Assembly (NCBI GenBank): GCA_030141605.1
Contig: JAQGDQ010001645.1
Span: 1-30,972, forward strand
Length of the DNA: 30,972 nucleotides
Direction of reading: 5' to 3'
Source of the DNA: Tubiluchus corallicola
Lineage: Eukaryota > Priapulida > Priapulimorpha > Priapulimorphida > Tubiluchidae
Shown here: positions 1 to 10,965 of the stretch, piece after piece
Position numbering within the stretch: the stretch's first letter is position 1
Layout: each line of letters begins with the position of its first letter
The notes under the pieces: generated by a model
The model's input: only the letters and a program-made list of their open reading frames with translations
The model's database searches: none
Told to the model about the DNA's origin: nothing
Position numbers and translations under genes: made by a program

Positions 1-3000
1 TGCCGTTTATTAGACTCAGGGTTTAATGTAAACACTCTTGTATTGTTGTGTGGTGTCTTAAACATAAACAAACTACAGTAGGTGTTGTTTATTAGACTCA
101 GGGTTTAATGTAAACATTCTTGTATTGTTGTGTGATGTCTTAAACGTAAACAAACTACAGTAGGTGTTGTTTATTAGACTCAGGGTTTAATGTAAACACT
201 CTTGTATTGTTGTGTGATGTCTTAAACATAAACAAACAACAGTAGGTGTTGTTTATTAGACTCAGGGTTTAATGTAAACACTCTTGTATTGTTGTGTGAT
301 GTCTTAAACATAAACAAACAACAGTAGGTGTTGTTTATTAGACTCAGGGTTTAATGTAAACACTCTTGTATTGTTGTGTGATGTCTTAAACATAAACAAA
401 CAACAGTAGGTGTTGTTTATTAGACTCAGGGTTTAATGTAAACACTCTTGTATTGTTGTGTGATGTCTTAAACATAAACAAACTACAGTAGGTGTTGTTT
501 ATTAGACTCATGGTTTAATGTAAACATTCTTGTATTGTTGTGTGGTGTCTTAAACATAAACAAACAACAGTAGGTGCCGTTTATTAGACTCAGGGTTTAA
601 TGTAAACATTCTTGTATTGTTGTGTGGTGTCTTAAACATAAACAAACTACAGTAGGTGTTGTTTATTAGACTCATGGTTTAATGTAAACACTTTTGTATT
701 GTTGTGTGATGTCTTAAACATAAACAAACTACAGTAGGTGTTGTTTATTAGACTCATGGTTTAATGTAAACATTCTTGTATTGTTGTGTGGTGTCTTAAA
801 CGTAAACAAACTACAGTAGGTGTTGTTTATTAGACTCAGGGTTTAATGTAAACACTCTTGTATTGTTGTGTGATGTCTTAAATGTAAACAAACTACAGTA
901 GGTGTTGTTTATTAGACTCAGGGTTTAATGTAAACACTCTTGTATTGTTGTGTGATGTCTTAAACATAAACAAACTACAGTAGGTGTTGTTTATTAGACT
1001 CAGGGTTTAATGTAAACACTCTTGTATTGTTGTGTGATGTCTTAAACGTAAACAAACTACAGTAAGTGTTGTTTATTAGACTCAGGGTTTAATGTAAACA
1101 CTCTTGTATTGTTGTGTGATGTCTTAAACGTAAACAAACTACAGTAGGTGCCGTTTATTAGACTCAGGGTTTAATGTAAACATTCTTGCATTGTTGTGTT
1201 GTGTCTTAAACATAAACAAACTACAGTAGGTGTTGTTTATTAGACTCAGGGTTTAATGTAAACACTCTTGTATTGTTGTGTGATGTCTTAAACGTAAACA
1301 AACTACAGTAGGTGTTGTTTATTAGACTCAGGGTTTAATGTAAACATTCTTGTATTGTTGTGTGATGTCTTAAACGTAAACAAACTACAGTAGGTGCCGT
1401 TTATTAGACTCAGGGTTTAATGTAAACATTCTTGTATTGTTGTGTGGTGTCTTAAACATAAACAAACTACAGTAGGTGTTGTTTATTAGACTCAGGGTTT
1501 AATGTAAACACTCTTGTATTGTTGTGTGATGTCTTAAACGTAAACAAACTACAGTAGGTGTTGTTTATTAGACTCAGGGTTTAATGTAAACATTCTTGTA
1601 TTGTTATGTGATGTCTTAAACGTAAACAAACTACAGTAGGTGTTGTTTATTAGACTCAGGGTTTAATGTAAACATTCTTGTATTGTTGTGTGATGTCTTA
1701 AACGTAAACAAACTACAGTAGGTGTTGTTTATTAGACTCAGGGTTTAATGTAAACATTCTTGTATTGTTGTGTGATGTCTTAAACGTAAACAAACTACAG
1801 TAGGTGCCGTTTATTAGACTCAGGGTTTAATGTAAACATTCTTGCATTGTTGTGTGGTGTCTTAAACGTAAACAAACTACAGTAGGTGTTGTTTATTAGA
1901 CTCAGGGTTTAATGTAAACACTCTTGTATTGTTGTGTGATGTCTTAAACGTAAACAAACTACAGTAGGTGTTGTTTATTAGACTCAGGGTTTAATGTAAA
2001 CATTCTTGTATTGTTGTGTGATGTCTTAAACGTAAACAAACTACAGTAGGTGTTGTTTATTAGACTCAGGGTTTAATGTAAACATTCTTGTATTGTTGTG
2101 TGATGTCTTAAACGTAAACAAACAACAGTAGGTGCCGTTTATTAGACTCAGGGTTTAATGTAAACACTCTTGTATTGTTATGTGGTATCTTAAACGTAAA
2201 CAAACTACAGTAGGTGTTGTTTATTAGACTCATGGTTTAATGTAAACACTCTTGTATTGTTGTGTGATGTCTTAAACGTAAACAAACAACAGTAGGTGTT
2301 GTTTATTAGACTCATGGTTTAATGTAAACACTCTTGTATTGTTGTGTGATGTCTTAAACGTAAACAAACACAGTAGGTGCCGTTTATTAGACTCATGGTT
2401 TAATGTAAACACTCTTGTATTGTTGTGTGATGTCTTAAACGTAAACAAACAACAGTAGGTGTTGTTTATTAGACTCATGGTTTAATGTAAACACTCTTGT
2501 ATTGTTGTGTGATGTCTTAAACGTAAACAAACAACAGTAGGTGTTGTTTATTAGACTCATGGTTTAATGTAAACACTCTTGTATTGTTGTGTGATGTCTT
2601 AAACGTAAACAAACAACAGTAGGTGTTGTTTATTAGACTCATGGTTTAATGTAAACATTCTTGTATTGTTATGTGATGTCTTAAACGTAAACAAACAACA
2701 GTAGGTGTTGTTTATTAGACTCAGGGTTTAATGTAAACATTCTTGTATTGTTGTGTGATGTCTTAAACATAAACAAACTACAGTAGGTGTTGTTTATTAG
2801 ACTCAGGGTTTAATGTAAACACTCTTGTATTGTTATGTGATGTCTTAAACGTAAACAAACTACAGTAGGTGTTGTTTATTAGACTCATGGTTTAATGTAA
2901 ACACTCTTGTATTGTTATGTGATGTCTTAAACGTAAACAAACAACAGTAGGTGCCGTTTATTAGACTCAGGGTTTAATGTAAACACTCTTGTATTGTTAT

Positions 3001-6000
3001 GTGATGTCTTAAACGTAAACAAACAACAGTAGGTGCCGTTTATTAGACTCAGGGTTTAATGTAAACATTCTTGCATTGTTGTGTGGTGTCTTAAACGTAA
3101 ACAAACTACAGTAGGTGTTGTTTATTAGACTCATGGTTTAATGTAAACATTCTTGTATTGTTATGTGATGTCTTAAACGTAAACAAACAACAGTAGGTGT
3201 TGTTTATTAGACTCAGGGTTTAATGTAAACACTCTTGTATTGTTATGTGATGTCTTAAACGTAAACAAACAACAGTAGGTGCCGTTTATTAGACTCAGGG
3301 TTTAATGTAAACATTCTTGCATTGTTGTGTGGTGTCTTAAACATAAACAAACTACAGAAGGTGTTGTTTATTAGACTCAGGGTTTAATGTAAACATTCTT
3401 GTATTGTTGTGTGGTGTCTTAAACGTAAACAAACACAGTAGGTGCCGTTTATTAGACTCAGGGTTTAATGTAAACACTCTTGTATTGTTGTGTGATGTCT
3501 TAAACATAAACAAACTACAGTAGGTGCCGTTTATTAGACTCAGGGTTTAATGTAAACATTCTTGTATTGTTGTGTGATGTCTTAAACGTAAACAAACTAC
3601 AGTATGTGTTGTTTATTAGACTCATGGTTTAATGTAAACATTCTTGTATTGTTGTGTGATGTCTTAAACGTAAACAAACTACAGTAGGTGCCGTTTATTA
3701 GACTCAGGGTTTAATGTAAACACTCTTGTATTGTTGTGTGGTGTCTTAAACATAAACAAACTACAGTAGGTGTTGTTTATTAGACTCAGGGTTTAATGTA
3801 AACACTCTTGTATTGTTGTGTGGTGTCTTAAACATAAACAAACTACAGTAGGTGTTGTTTATTAGACTCAGGGTTTAATGTAAACACTCTTGTATTGTTA
3901 TGTGATGTCTTAAACGTAAACAAACTACAGTAGGTGTTGTTTATTAGACTCAGGGTTTAATGTAAACATTCTTGTATTGTTGTGTGGTGTCTTAAACATA
4001 AACAAACTACAGTAGGTGCCGTTTATTAGACTCAGGGTTTAATGTAAACATTCTTGTATTGTTGTGTGGTGTCTTAAACATAAACAAACTACAGTAGGTG
4101 CCGTTTATTAGACTCAGGGTTTAATGTAAACACTCTTGTATTGTTGTGTGGTGTCTTAAACATAAACAAACTACAGAAGGTGTTGTTTATTAGACTCAGG
4201 GTTTAATGTAAACATTCTTGTATTGTTATGTGATGTCTTAAACGTAAACAAACAACAGTAGGTGTTGTTTATTAGACTCAGGGTTTAATGTAAACACTCT
4301 TGTATTGTTGTGTGGTGTCTTAAATGTAAACAAACTACAGAAGGTGTTGTTTATTAGACTCAGGGTTTAATGTAAACATTCTTGTATTGTTGTGTGGTGT
4401 CTTAAACATAAACAAACTACAGTAGGTGCCGTTTATTAGACTCAGGGTTTAATGTAAACATTCTTGTATTGTTGTGTGGTGTCTTAAACATAAACAAACT
4501 ACAGTAGGTGTTGTTTATTAGACTCAGGGTTTAATGTAAACATTCTTGTATTGTTGTGTGGTGTCTTAAACATAAACAAACTACAGAAGGTGTTGTTTAT
4601 TAGACTCAGGGTTTAATGTAAACATTCTTGTATTGTTGTGTGATGTCTTAAACGTAAACAAACTACAGTAGGTGTTGTTTATTAGACTCAGGGTTTAATG
4701 TAAACACTCTTGTATTGTTATGTGATGTCTTAAACGTAAACAAACAACAGTAGGTGTTGTTTATTAGACTCAGGGTTTAATGTAAACACTCTTGTATTGT
4801 TGTGTGGTGTCTTAAACATAAACAAACTACAGAAGGTGTTGTTTATTAGACTCAGGGTTTAATGTAAACATTCTTGTATTGTTGTGTGATGTCTTAAACA
4901 TAAACAAACTACAGTAGGTGTTGTTTATTAGACTCAGGGTTTAATGTAAACATTCTTGTATTGTTGTGTGGTGTCTTAAACGTAAACAAACTACAGTAGG
5001 TGTTGTTTATTAGACTCAGGGTTTAATGTAAACATTCTTGCATTGTTGTGTTGTGTCTTAAACATAAACAAACTACAGTAGGTGTTGTTTATTAGACTCA
5101 GGGTTTAATGTAAACACTCTTGTATTGTTGTGTGGTGTCTTAAACATAAACAAACTACAGTAGGTGTTGTTTATTAGACTCAGGGTTTAATGTAAACATT
5201 CTTGTATTGTTGTGTGATGTCTTAAACGTAAACAAACTACAGTAGGTGTTGTTTATTAGACTCAGGGTTTAATGTAAACATTCTTGTATTGTTGTGTGAT
5301 GTCTTAAACGTAAACAAACTACAGTAGGTGTTGTTTATTAGACTCAGGGTTTAATGTAAACATTCTTGTATTGTTGTGTGATGTCTTAAACGTAAACAAA
5401 CTACAGTAGGTGTTGTTTATTAGACTCAGGGTTTAATGTAAACATTCTTGTATTGTTGTGTGATGTCTTAAACGTAAACAAACTACAGTAGGTGTTGTTT
5501 ATTAGACTCAGGGTTTAATGTAAACACTCTTGTATTGTTGTGTGATGTCTTAAACATAAACAAACTACAGTAGGTGTTGTTTATTAGACTCAGGGTTTAA
5601 TGTAAACACTCTTGTATTGTTGTGTGATGTCTTAAACGTAAACAAACTACAGTAGGTGTTGTTTATTAGACTCAGGGTTTAATGTAAACATTCTTGTATT
5701 GTTGTGTGGTGTCTTAAATGTAAACAAACTACAGTAGGTGTTGTTTATTAGACTCAGGGTTTAATGTAAACATTCTTGTATTGTTGTGTGGTGTCTTAAA
5801 CATAAACAAACTACAGTAGGTGTTGTTTATTAGACTCAGGGTTTAATGTAAACATTCTTGTATTGTTGTGTGGTGTCTTAAATGTAAACAAACTACAGTA
5901 GGTGTTGTTTATTAGACTCAGGGTTTAATGTAAACATTCTTGTATTGTTGTGTGGTGTCTTAAATGTAAACAAACTACAGTAGGTGTTGTTTATTAGACT

Positions 6001-7278
6001 CAGGGTTTAATGTAAACACTCTTGTATTGTTGTGTGATGTCTTAAACGTAAACAAACTACAGAAGGTGTTGTTTATTAGACTCAGGGTTTAATGTAAACA
6101 TTCTTGTATTGTTGTGTGATGTCTTAAACATAAACAAACTACAGTAGGTGTTGTTTATTAGACTCAGGGTTTAATGTAAACATTCTTGTATTGTTGTGTG
6201 ATGTCTTAAACGTAAACAAACTACAGTAGGTGTTGTTTATTAGACTCAGGGTTTAATGTAAACATTCTTGTATTGTTGTGTGATGTCTTAAACGTAAACA
6301 AACTACAGTAGGTGTTGTTTATTAGACTCAGGGTTTAATGTAAACATTCTTGCATTGTTGTGTGATGTCTTAAACATAAACAAACTACAGTAGGTGTTGT
6401 TTATTAGACTCAGGGTTTAATGTAAACACTCTTGTATTGTTGTGTGATGTCTTAAACATAAACAAACTACAGTAGGTGTTGTTTATTAGACTCAGGGTTT
6501 AATGTAAACACTCTTGTATTGTTGTGTGATGTCTTAAACATAAACAAACACAGTAGGTGTTGTTTATTGACTCAGGGTTTAATGTAAACACTCTTGTATT
6601 GTTGTGTGATGTCTTAAACAAACAAACTACAGTAGGTGTTAAACATAAACATTCTTGTATTGTTGTGTGTGTCTTAAACATAAACAAACACAGTAGGTGG
6701 TTTATTAGACTCAGGGTTTAATGTAAACATTGTATTGTTTGTGTGTCTAAATAAACAAACTACAGTAGGTGTTGTTTATTAGACTCATGGTTTAATGTAA
6801 ACACTCTTGTATTGTTGTGTGATGTCTTAAACATAAACAAACTACAGTAGGTGTTGTTTATTAGACTCATGGTTTAATGTAAACATTCTTGTATTGTTGT
6901 GTGGTGTCTTAAACGTAAACAAACTACAGTAGGTGTTGTTTATTAGACTCAGGGTTTAATGTAAACACTCTTGTATTGTTGTGTGATGTCTTAAACATAA
7001 ACAAACTACAGTAGGTGCCGTTTATTAGACTCATGGTTTAATGTAAACATTCTTGTATTGTTGTGTGATGTCTTAAACGTAAACAAACTACAGTATGTGT
7101 TGTTTATTAGACTCAGGGTTTAATGTAAACATTCTTGCATTGTTGTGTGGTGTCTTAAACGTAAACAAACTACAGTAGGTGCCGTTTATTAGACTCAGGG
7201 TTTAATGTAAACACTCTTGTATTGTTGTGTGGTGTCTTAAACATAAACAAACTACAGTAGGTGCCGTTTATTAGACTC
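1..7278. repeat. 82-bp satellite array, about 89 copies
   Basis: A head-to-tail tandem repeat with an 82-bp period; for example the motif tagactca recurs at 11, 93 and 175. The array runs off the left edge, so its true length is unknown, and it ends at about 7278 inside a unit. Copies differ at a small set of positions: gtgttgt or gtgccgt, cagg or catgg, acactc or acattc, gtgatg or gtggtg, cataaac or cgtaaac, and caaactac or caaacaac. These variants are shuffled between units. Almost all units keep the 82-bp length except in 6545-6765. Each unit holds forkhead-core-like GTAAACA or ATAAACA words. The open frames inside it on the minus strand are repeat artefacts, not genes. Confidence 0.98.
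6545..6765. repeat. degenerate, indel-rich patch inside the 82-bp array
   Basis: Within this ~220-bp stretch several short deletions fall in neighbouring units: tttattgactc lacks one base, gtcttaaacaaacaaac lacks a few, one unit has lost most of its 5' half, and further losses follow near 6700-6750. The rest of the array has almost no length variants. It could be a real degenerate block, or a poorly resolved stretch of assembly. Confidence 0.8.
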
Positions 7279-7358
7279 CTTTTGAAGCTTTAGAAGTTTT
7301 TGAAGCTTTTCACAGAATATTTAATTAGCTAACTTCTTGCTGTTGCCACTTATACAGT

Positions 7359-7843
7359 CAGGGATGAGAATTTCCCCCGGATACCCGGAATTCCGAGTTT
7401 TTGGAAGACCAGTAGTGCCATTTTTGTAAATCGCGTAAATTTGTTGAGAAAATTTTTACGGACCCAGTACATTATTTCACAAGCTGCCCGCTAGGTGGCA
7501 GACCATCACTTTGTTTACATCACGTACATCAGTGTAACCACGTGTATATCTCTATGTATAAAAATATAGAATCAATTGTGTGGAGTTATTTGAGTTAATT
7601 GCAGACAGTTTTTATATACTTTTGCATAGGAGCGCCCAGTACTTAGGTGTTTTTGAGACAATTAGGTATCATGTATCCTTGATAGTTGGGTATTTTAAAT
7701 TATGCATGAAACAAGGTAACTGATATTTTAAGTCCACTTAGAGGCTCTCTATGGTCACAAAATTGCAATTTGTTGCTGGCTGCGCGGGACCCAAACCCCC
7801 GGCCTGTTTCAGAGTTTTTTGCAATTTGTCATTCTCATCCCTG
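7359..7843. mobile_element. probable non-autonomous DNA transposon with 13-bp TIRs
   Basis: The ends are perfect 13-bp terminal inverted repeats: CAGGGATGAGAAT at 7359-7371 and its complement at 7831-7843. The 485-bp interior has no coding sequence. Ends starting CAGGG are common in hAT elements, but the 8-bp flanks do not match; only a 3-bp AGT is present on both sides (7356-7358 and 7844-7846). The superfamily is therefore unresolved. It lies just upstream of the RING exon, so it is probably intronic. Confidence 0.6.
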
Positions 7844-7919
7844 AGTTTATCGTCTCAGAATTATTTTAGCTCATTTGTTCTGGTAATTAACTAATTTTTT
7901 TTAAACGGTCTGTAAATGA

Positions 7920-7931
7920 TTCTGATTTCAG
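7920..7931 (+). promoter_or_regulatory. 3' splice site (acceptor) of the RING exon
   Basis: The sequence tctgatttcag ends in AG at 7930-7931. The exon after it opens at once in the RING frame in phase 0. A pyrimidine-rich stretch lies a little further upstream, around 7890-7905. Confidence 0.65.
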
Positions 7932-8114
7932 GCGATGTTTCATTTTCAAACTCAAACAACCAAGTGTTTAGTTTGTCACGAGAAGAACCGTTCCGTTACC
8001 GTTCTGCCGTGCAACCACTACGTATTGTGCGACCAATGTGCTCCGCTACAGAATCAGTGCCCGTACTGCCACCAGACCATAGTCCAGAAGTCCAGTCTCC
8101 TCGTGGGATTATAA
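7932..8114 (+). CDS. last coding exon of a RING-finger (C3HC4) protein, probable E3 ubiquitin ligase
   Basis: Reading phase 0 from the acceptor at 7930-7931 gives 60 codons and a TAA at 8112-8114. Residues 12-46 form a complete C3HC4 RING pattern: Cys12-x2-Cys15-x11-Cys27-x-His29-x3-Cys33-x2-Cys36-x6-Cys43-x2-Cys46, with LPCNH and CPYC cores. Eight zinc ligands in order in a 183-bp exon are very unlikely by chance. RING domains of this type recruit E2 enzymes for ubiquitin transfer; here the RING sits 14 residues from the C-terminus, as in several E3 families (Unkempt- or LRSAM1-like layouts, for example). I cannot assign the family, since upstream exons are absent. The longer open frame over the same bases (7916-8182) is a shadow in another frame. 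The preceding intron contains a TIR element and possibly the 82-bp array. Confidence 0.82.
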   Translation, partial: AMFHFQTQTTKCLVCHEKNRSVTVLPCNHYVLCDQCAPLQNQCPYCHQTIVQKSSLLVGL

Positions 8115-8167
8115 CAGATCTGACTTGTAGGATTTTCAAATTTGTAGACATCGAATTTTTTAGCGTG

Positions 8168-8250
8168 CGAGCGGTTTGGTGACGTTTCGGCGTGAAAGTG
8201 CGGTGAACGTGCGGTTCGGCGTGAAAGTGCGGTGAGCGTGCGGTTTGGCG
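8168..8250. repeat. short GC-rich 29-bp tandem duplication in the 3' UTR
   Basis: Two near-identical 29-bp units start at 8186 and 8215 (ttcggcgtgaaagtgcggtg core). Partial relatives of the form gcgagcggtttgg flank them on both sides. It stands out by GC content from its AT-rich surroundings. Confidence 0.8.
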
Positions 8251-8333
8251 GAGTGCGATGCTTGCTGTGAAAGTGTTGATTTTAAAAGACAATTTTTCTA
8301 TGAAGTTTTAACTACAAATGCGGGTAAAGCAAC

Positions 8334-8339
8334 AATAAA
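8334..8339 (+). terminator. polyadenylation signal AATAAA
   Basis: First AATAAA after the RING stop codon, 220 bp downstream. The position is plausible for mRNA 3'-end formation; no transcript evidence is available. Confidence 0.45.
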
Positions 8340-8345
8340 ATGAAG

Positions 8346-9696
8346 TGATTTAGTTCTGAAATGTACATTTGACGTTAAAATGAAATCTTATTGAGTTTTA
8401 ATAATACAAGTTTTATACCTGTAATATTATTTGCTAACAAACAAATAATTCCTGTACAAACTAAGGATGCTTTCATCTAATTGTTATACTGGAATGTTTT
8501 ATGAGCAAACCTAGTGCTACCCAGTTCACACTAAAGCGGTTTATTCAGTATGCTTGGTTAACTAAGACGGAAAACCTGTGTTTGAATCCCACTCATTGGA
8601 ATAGCGCTAAAAACGGGGCACTTGCTAAATCTCTTTTTCAGGACGTGTTTTAAAAAGATTTTATGCTATATTTACCTGAAAAATCTTTTTCATAAAGATA
8701 CTAATTTCAAGTTAGTGATCAGTAAACTCTTTCAGTGTGAATAGCAGAGTTTCGGTTTGTCGACAATTGGACTTTCGATTCAGTTTCTTCTTTTTTGAAT
8801 TCATCGAGTTTTTTGAAGCCGAAATCGGTAATTCCGAGGTTTGGTCATGTTTGACCAGTTTAGCTGTTATTTTTTCCTAGATGTTAAAAACCCGTTGAAA
8901 AATCTTGACCAAAATAGCAGCTGAAATTAAATGAAAATTTCATATATCGTGCTTTTGAACAATGCGGTGCTGACGATTGAGAATTTCTCCAGGCTCCTTC
9001 AACTGAAAAATAAACGGAGTTTGAACAAAATCAAATTTAATGTCACAATTTATGAAATATAAGCAACGAAATATCTACGGCGTCATTATCTTTAACTGTA
9101 AAGTTTTTTATGCTTCTTTGATTAAGATTTCTCCTATTTTCGGTTACCTGTATTTCATAAATTTCGGTTTTGGTTTGTAATTTGAGCTCCCTGGGTGAAC
9201 GGATTGTGTGTTTACCTAAAATTATCTACGATAACATCTGAATTATCAGAACATCTCGTTAACACAGGAATTTAATGTTGAACATTTTTAAATTTAGTAC
9301 GATAAGTATATTTTTCTAACCAATTTGTCTGTTTTTTTGGGTTGTGAATGTAACAATGGTACCTCTTTGTATAGACTCTATTGCCATTGCACTATATTCT
9401 GCTGTAATTTTTCAAATTATCTGACTTTATGGTGGGTCTGTTAACACTTTTATATTTCTGTCTGCTTAATTTTAAACTGAAAATAGTTACGAAAATTGCG
9501 GTTAGTTTTTTTTATTGTACGCAACCTGTTTAGGTGCCTTCATTTACGTGACTGCAGCTTCAATGCATTGCAATAGAAATTTGCACTGATGCTACAGACA
9601 GCTTTGTTTAATCTGCATGAAAAATTGTTAAATTTAAATTGCTTTGTTTGCAGCCAGTGCTTGCTAACATAGACTGTATAATAAGTCGGTACATAC
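8346..9696. other. non-coding AT-rich stretch
   Basis: No supportable exon or repeat array. At about 8543-8600 there is a weak tRNA-like patch with a B-box-like word (tgtttgaatcccac), but stem pairing fails, so I do not call a tRNA or SINE here. Confidence 0.6.
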
Positions 9697-10130
9697 TAGA
9701 GTTGAGACAGTTTAACTAACCGTTTAAACGTTATTAATTGTGGTTGCGTTTAACCGTTCCCGATGATGTCATACACACATACATGTTGAACTGTACGTGA
9801 TTTGCACGTGTAAGAGGTGCGGTTCAAATCTAGCATGCGCCAGCAAGAATGTCCAACATGGCAGCATGACATTTCTCGACTGAAAAACTTTTTGCAAATT
9901 ACCATTGCCAAGATTGTCTTCTTCGGCAACCAGATTAATTGATACAATGTTGTAAATAGTTCAATTTTATGTAAGCGGTACATTGCCAACTGTGTACGCC
10001 AACTCAGAAAAGATACAAGGTTTCATTAATACATAGAAAACTTGACTGACTAACGGGTTAAATGGTTAGTAATTTTCTAAATGGTTACACTAATTAGCGG
10101 TCGGTTATATGGTTAACTGTCTCAGCCCTA
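9697..10130. mobile_element. hAT-type MITE with 8-bp target-site duplication
   Basis: The left end TAGAGTTGAGACAGTT (9697) and the complement of the right end, TAGGGCTGAGACAGTT (to 10130), are TIRs differing at two positions. The flanks are gtacatac (9689-9696) and gtacgtac (10131-10138), an 8-bp target duplication with one mismatch. TA-G-x-G-x-TG ends and 8-bp duplications are typical of hAT elements. The 434-bp interior has no transposase; a 79-codon minus-strand frame here is a chance frame. Internal GGTTAG/TAACC-like words near both ends extend the imperfect inverted repeats. Confidence 0.82.
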
Positions 10131-10138
10131 GTACGTAC

Positions 10139-10689
10139 AGTATGTTGATGGATAGTGTCGCCATCTGTTGAAAGTACTTGAAAATAACAAAAGACCAGTT
10201 TGAGTGTGGTAATTTTAAAAACATAGAAGTTGAATTTAGTGGAAAATTAGTTATTATTTGCGATTGAATTATGATCTTAAAGGCACTGTATGCTATGATG
10301 TCACTTACTTGTTTGAACCTGCCTCTGTTGAACCAGTGAGAGCACTGTTCACGGTTAAGCTTTTGAAATAGCGAGAATTACGCTCAAACTTTCGGAAACT
10401 GTAGAGATTTTCCCCCGAGTTGCAAAAATTTATGTAACTTTCAACTGGACAGCTTTGCTCGCTTGATTTTTGTTCATGCTAATCGACGCTACGGTTAAGT
10501 AAAGTGTGGATTATGTGACTGTATTTATATGCAGTAAATTGCGGTACTTAAGCTGTTAGAAGAAAAGCTTTGAGTTGTCACACGCGAGCGTGTCAAACGG
10601 ATTCGCTGCATGTCGAGTTTGTTCAGATTTGCAAAAGTGGAAAGCTCAGATTGGACATGTTGCATTATTCTTCTAGTGAGGTGGATTGT
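10139..10689. other. non-coding stretch
   Basis: No exon, RNA gene or array seen. Mixed-composition unique sequence between the hAT-type MITE and the 55-bp tandem repeat. Confidence 0.55.
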
Positions 10690-10965
10690 GAAAATGACCA
10701 GTCGGGGTTGATATGTCGTAATGGTCAGTCTGAGTAGGCATGTCATAATGACCAAATCATTGTAGAGGTATCGTAATGGTCAGTCAGGGTAGACATGTCG
10801 TAAGGACCAAATCATTGTAGAGGTATCGTAATGGTCACTCTGTGTAGAAATGTTATAATGGTCACTCTGGGTAGACATGTTATAATGGTCAGTCTGGGTA
10901 GGCAATGTCATAATGACCAAGTCATTGTAGAGGTATCGTTATGGTCAGTCTGGGTAGTCATTTCA
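10690..10965. repeat. 55-bp composite tandem repeat (about 26-29-bp sub-units)
   Basis: The phrase cgtaatggtcagtc recurs at 10717, 10772 and 10827, giving a 55-bp unit. It then breaks into ~26-bp sub-units built on taatggtca(g/c)tctgggtag. Inside the 55-bp unit the two halves are partly inverted relatives (taatggtca against taatgacca). Confidence 0.8.

Larger units (their letters stand above)
8115..8345 (+). other. putative 3' UTR of the RING gene
   Basis: Non-coding sequence after the TAA, running to just past an AATAAA at 8334-8339. It contains an unusual GC-rich short tandem repeat. The real cleavage site is not visible, and later AATAAA signals could also be used. Confidence 0.5.

Noticed and set aside
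2272-6687. Minus-strand frames within the 82-bp array
   Set aside because: Short frames that follow the satellite unit and stop as soon as a variant adds a stop codon.
7916-8292. 88-codon plus and 98-codon minus frames over the RING exon
   Set aside because: Shadows of the RING frame; neither has a motif, while the overlapping frame has all eight zinc ligands.
8543-8600. tRNA-like patch with a B-box-like word
   Set aside because: T-arm and anticodon stems do not pair; too weak for a tRNA gene or SINE.
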